Assembly (NCBI GenBank): GCA_035997675.1
Contig: DASYIJ010000302.1
Span: forward strand, 1 to 8,478
DNA length: 8,478 bases
Direction of reading: 5' to 3'
Origin: JALYZC01 sp035997675
GTDB taxonomy: Bacteria; Actinomycetota; Thermoleophilia; Solirubrobacterales; Solirubrobacteraceae
The position numbers and the translations under genes were made by a program. Positions 6,400-8,478 of the stretch are shown here, one piece after another (the stretch's first letter is position 1; every line of letters begins with the position of its first letter). The notes beneath the pieces are model-generated. The model was not told the origin of the DNA. It made no database searches and worked only from the letters and a program-made list of their open reading frames with translations.

Positions 6400-7775
6400 G
6401 GTTCGATGGGGTAACCGGCGCGCCGCCACGCCGGCACACCCCCGCCCGCGACATGCAGCACGGTGTCCGCCCCCAGCCGCTGGACGAGCCCGGCCGCGAC
6501 CGCGCTGCGCTGGCCCGACGCGCAGATCACCGCGACCGGCTGCGCCGGGTCCACGTCCTCGGGAAGCGCGTCGAGGTCGTGATACGGCGTATGCGACGAG
6601 CCCGGGATGTGCTCGTCACGCCATTCGTCCGCCTCACGGACGTCGAGGATCTGGACGTCGGGGTCGCGCTCCGCCCGCTCGTGCAGTCCCGGCACGTCCA
6701 CCCGCTCGACGCGCCGGACGTCGCGTCCCTCGAGCCGCCAGCTTGTCATGCCGCCGGCGAGGTAGCCGCTGACGTTCCGCACGCCTACGGCCGCCGCGAG
6801 CCCGGCGGCCAGATGGGCGTCGGCGTCGTCGCGTCCGACGAGGACCACCTCCTGCCCGGGGCCGGCCAGCCACGCCAGCTTGGTGCCGAAGCCGCCGTGC
6901 AACGCGGTGACGCAGACCGACCCGTCGACGTGGGCCTCGTCGAACTGGAGGTCCGTGCGCACGTCGATGACCAGGGCGCCGTCGTCGCGGCGCTGCTCCA
7001 CCTGTCGGGGACTGAGGGGCAGCAGCTCGGTCGCGCCCGTGTCGAGCGGGCCGCGGTTGAGCTCGACGATGGCGCGGAAGTTCGGCGGCTGCGGCCGCAG
7101 CGCGCGCAGCGCCGCGTCGACGAACCCGCCTTCGTCGTCCTCCTGCAGCAGCGGGCTGTTGCGGCGCTCGAAGCCGACCGTCGAGGACACCTTCATGTCC
7201 ATCGCGGGGCCCCCGCACAACGACCCGCCGACGTGGCCCGGCCACACCTCGGTCTCGTCCGGCAGCGCGAGCAGGCGGTCGTGCAGCGAATGGAACATCT
7301 CGCGCGCGCCCTCCTCCTTCTCGACCGCCAGGTCGGGGCGCGCGATGTCGCCCACGAAGAGCGAATCGCCGGTCAGGACGGCCCACGCCCCCGGGCCACG
7401 CTGGTTGTCCGTCAGCAGGAAGGCGGAATGCTCGGGACGGTGACCGGGCACGTGCAGCGCGCGCACCTCGACGCGTCCCAGCTCGAGGGTCCAACCGTCG
7501 TCGAACGGCTCGTGGTCGTAGTCGGGTGCCGCCAACCGGTGGATGTGGATCGCGGCGCCGGTGGCGGCGGCCAGCCGGCCGTGACCCGACACGTGATCGG
7601 CGTGGGTGTGGGTCTCGAGCACGTGCTCGATGCGCACGTCGAGGTAGCGGGCGAGCGCCAGGTACTCGTCGATGTGCAGGCGCGGGTCGACGACGGCCGC
7701 CACGCCCGCGTCCATGTCGCCGACGACGTAGGACGCGCACCCCAGATCATCATGAAGGAACTGGCGGAAGATCAT
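6396..7775 (-). CDS. CstB-like persulfide dioxygenase-rhodanese fusion (MBL fold plus two rhodanese domains)
   Basis: This 459-residue cytosolic enzyme probably oxidises persulfides or sulfane sulfur to sulfite and thiosulfate, protecting against sulfide stress. Domain 1 (about 1-245) is a metallo-beta-lactamase fold of the ETHE1/persulfide dioxygenase group: THTHADH with His56, His58, Asp60 and His61; PGHRPEH with His112; TGDSLF with Asp137; PGH with His181. In ETHE1 the iron ligands correspond to His56, His112 and Asp137. Cys187 in GSLCGG sits where Staphylococcus aureus CstB has its dioxygenase-domain cysteine. Domain 2 (about 253-350) is a rhodanese homology domain in which the catalytic Cys is replaced by Gly314. 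Domain 3 (about 370-459) is an intact rhodanese with Cys418 in the loop CASGQRS. This order and the dead middle domain match CstB (444 residues). No CsoR/CstR-type repressor is in the window. The ATG has only a weak ribosome site and lies 45 bases after the glycosyltransferase gene. Confidence 0.92.
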   Translation of the reverse strand: MIFRQFLHDDLGCASYVVGDMDAGVAAVVDPRLHIDEYLALARYLDVRIEHVLETHTHADHVSGHGRLAAATGAAIHIHRLAAPDYDHEPFDDGWTLELGRVEVRALHVPGHRPEHSAFLLTDNQRGPGAWAVLTGDSLFVGDIARPDLAVEKEEGAREMFHSLHDRLLALPDETEVWPGHVGGSLCGGPAMDMKVSSTVGFERRNSPLLQEDDEGGFVDAALRALRPQPPNFRAIVELNRGPLDTGATELLPLSPRQVEQRRDDGALVIDVRTDLQFDEAHVDGSVCVTALHGGFGTKLAWLAGPGQEVVLVGRDDADAHLAAGLAAAVGVRNVSGYLAGGMTSWRLEGRDVRRVERVDVPGLHERAERDPDVQILDVREADEWRDEHIPGSSHTPYHDLDALPEDVDPAQPVAVICASGQRSAVAAGLVQRLGADTVLHVAGGGVPAWRRAGYPIEP

Positions 7776-7820
7776 CCGTCGCGCATCTTCTCAGTAAGGA
7801 CGGAGGCGACGGGAGGGAAT

Positions 7821-8477
7821 CTAGACCGGTGGATACGGCATGCGCACGACCACCAGGAACGCGGTCAGCGTGAGCGCGGCCACGCGCAGCCGCCGGTTCC
7901 CGCCCAATGCGGCGAACGGCAGCAGCCACGCGACGTACCACGGCATCACCCACGGGAGTGCGAGCAGCAGGGCGAGCGTCGCCCAGCCGGCGTTGACGAT
8001 CCAGTCGCCCCCGCGCCAGGTGTGCACGACCAGGCCGAGCACAACCACCGCGAAGGCGACCTGCGCCAGGACCTGGACCGTCGGCGAGACGACGCCCCGG
8101 CCGAGGAACACCGAGGAGATCATGCCGGGGAACGAGCGCAGCGACGTCGCGTTCCCCTGGTCGCTGAAGGGCGTCAGCGCCGCGCCGAGGTCCGCGCCGA
8201 ACAGGATCGCGGAGAGGGCGACTACGCCGACGCCCGCGACAGCCGCGCCGAGTACCACGCCGCGCCGGTCGCGGCTGCCGGCCCACATGAATGGGAGGGC
8301 GAGCCCCCCGGTGACCTTCACCGCCGCCGCGGCGACGATCGCCGCTCCCCCCCGGCTCCCGACGCCGCGGACGGCCCACAGGATGCCGGCGAGCACGAGC
8401 AGGAGCATGAAAGGGTCGTTGTGGAAGCCGCCGACCCCGTACAGGAGGAACAGCGGGTTGAGCCCGACCAGGACCAG
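7821..8477 (-). CDS. C-terminal part of a GT-C membrane glycosyltransferase (GT87 or MptA/MptB-like)
   Basis: The frame is open to the right edge, so the 5' part is missing; 218 residues remain before the TAG. The visible part begins with NPLFLLYGVGGFHNDPFM, where the N-P followed by G-x-H-N-D (His19, Asn20, Asp21) is the kind of motif seen in actinobacterial polyprenyl-phosphate-mannose-dependent mannosyltransferases and GT87 relatives. About six hydrophobic helices follow, with an external loop near SDQGNATSLRSFPG and a late helix with PWVMPWYVAWLLP that is also typical. These enzymes add mannose or similar sugars on the outer face of the membrane to lipoglycans, glycolipids or polysaccharides. 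An internal ATG at 8408 is not the start, because it would cut away the H-N-D motif. The gene leads into the CstB-like gene 45 bases downstream. The fold is likely; the substrate is unknown. Confidence 0.82.
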   Translation of the reverse strand: MVLVGLNPLFLLYGVGGFHNDPFMLLLVLAGILWAVRGVGSRGGAAIVAAAAVKVTGGLALPFMWAGSRDRRGVVLGAAVAGVGVVALSAILFGADLGAALTPFSDQGNATSLRSFPGMISSVFLGRGVVSPTVQVLAQVAFAVVVLGLVVHTWRGGDWIVNAGWATLALLLALPWVMPWYVAWLLPFAALGGNRRLRVAALTLTAFLVVVRMPYPPV

Positions 8478-8478
8478 C

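Noticed and set aside
5131..6414. 427-codon plus-strand frame opposite the O-antigen ligase-type gene
   Set aside because: It is rich in Arg, His, Gln and Glu with no recognisable domain. It mirrors the hydrophobic codons of the real membrane protein on the other strand.
7750..8379. 209-codon minus-strand frame overlapping the right-edge gene in another phase
   Set aside because: It is Arg/Gly-rich without domains. The overlapping phase gives a clear membrane glycosyltransferase that stays open to the edge.
8406..8408. ATG at 8408 as the start of the right-edge membrane protein
   Set aside because: The frame stays open upstream and encodes the NP...GFHND motif typical of the family, so this Met is internal.
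1..8478. Mobile elements, CRISPR arrays, tRNA or rRNA genes, integration sites
   Set aside because: No transposase or integrase motifs, no regularly spaced repeats, and no cloverleaf or rRNA-like conserved sequence was seen on either strand.

Overview
The window is a very GC-rich bacterial segment with almost every base in a gene. GTG and TTG starts are common and several genes lack a clear Shine-Dalgarno site. With the protein types present (actinobacterial universal-stress families, a GT-C mannosyltransferase-like membrane protein, a single-helix microprotein), this suggests an actinomycetote, perhaps a soil lineage of Thermoleophilia/Solirubrobacterales type. That placement is inferred from composition and recall, not from a search.

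Layout. At the left edge, positions 39 to 1 on the minus strand hold the first 13 codons of a gene that leaves the window. Diverging from it, a secreted subtilisin-type (S8) protease runs rightward at 172-1533. It converges, with only 3 bases between stop codons, on a long minus-strand series that fills the rest of the window. In order of transcription, from right to left, this series contains: the C-terminal part of a GT-C integral-membrane glycosyltransferase (8477-7821); a CstB-like fusion of a metallo-beta-lactamase persulfide dioxygenase with two rhodanese domains (7775-6396); a membrane O-antigen ligase/polymerase-type protein with C-terminal TPR repeats (about 6399-4333); a polyprenyl-phosphate sugar-1-phosphate transferase (about 4107-2620); a universal-stress-like protein without the ATP motif (2574-2137); a 28-residue single-helix membrane microprotein (2126-2040); and a classical ATP-binding UspA protein (1980-1537).

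How they may work together. The glycosyltransferase, the Wzy/WaaL-like protein and the initiating sugar transferase form a surface-polysaccharide module: priming on a lipid carrier, polymerisation or transfer, and possibly mannosylation. The CstB-like enzyme detoxifies reactive sulfur and is unexpected among them. It is joined to the polysaccharide polymerase gene by a probable TTGA stop/start overlap. The two stress proteins and the microprotein form a small downstream stress-type group, separated from the polysaccharide genes by a 45-base gap carrying a tandem heptamer repeat. The only gap over 200 bases is 4108-4332.

I saw no mobile element, CRISPR array, tRNA or rRNA. No wholly new multi-gene system is evident. 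The points most worth checking are the sulfur enzyme placed inside the polysaccharide cluster, the microprotein between two Usp genes, and the short repeat or palindrome elements in the gaps.
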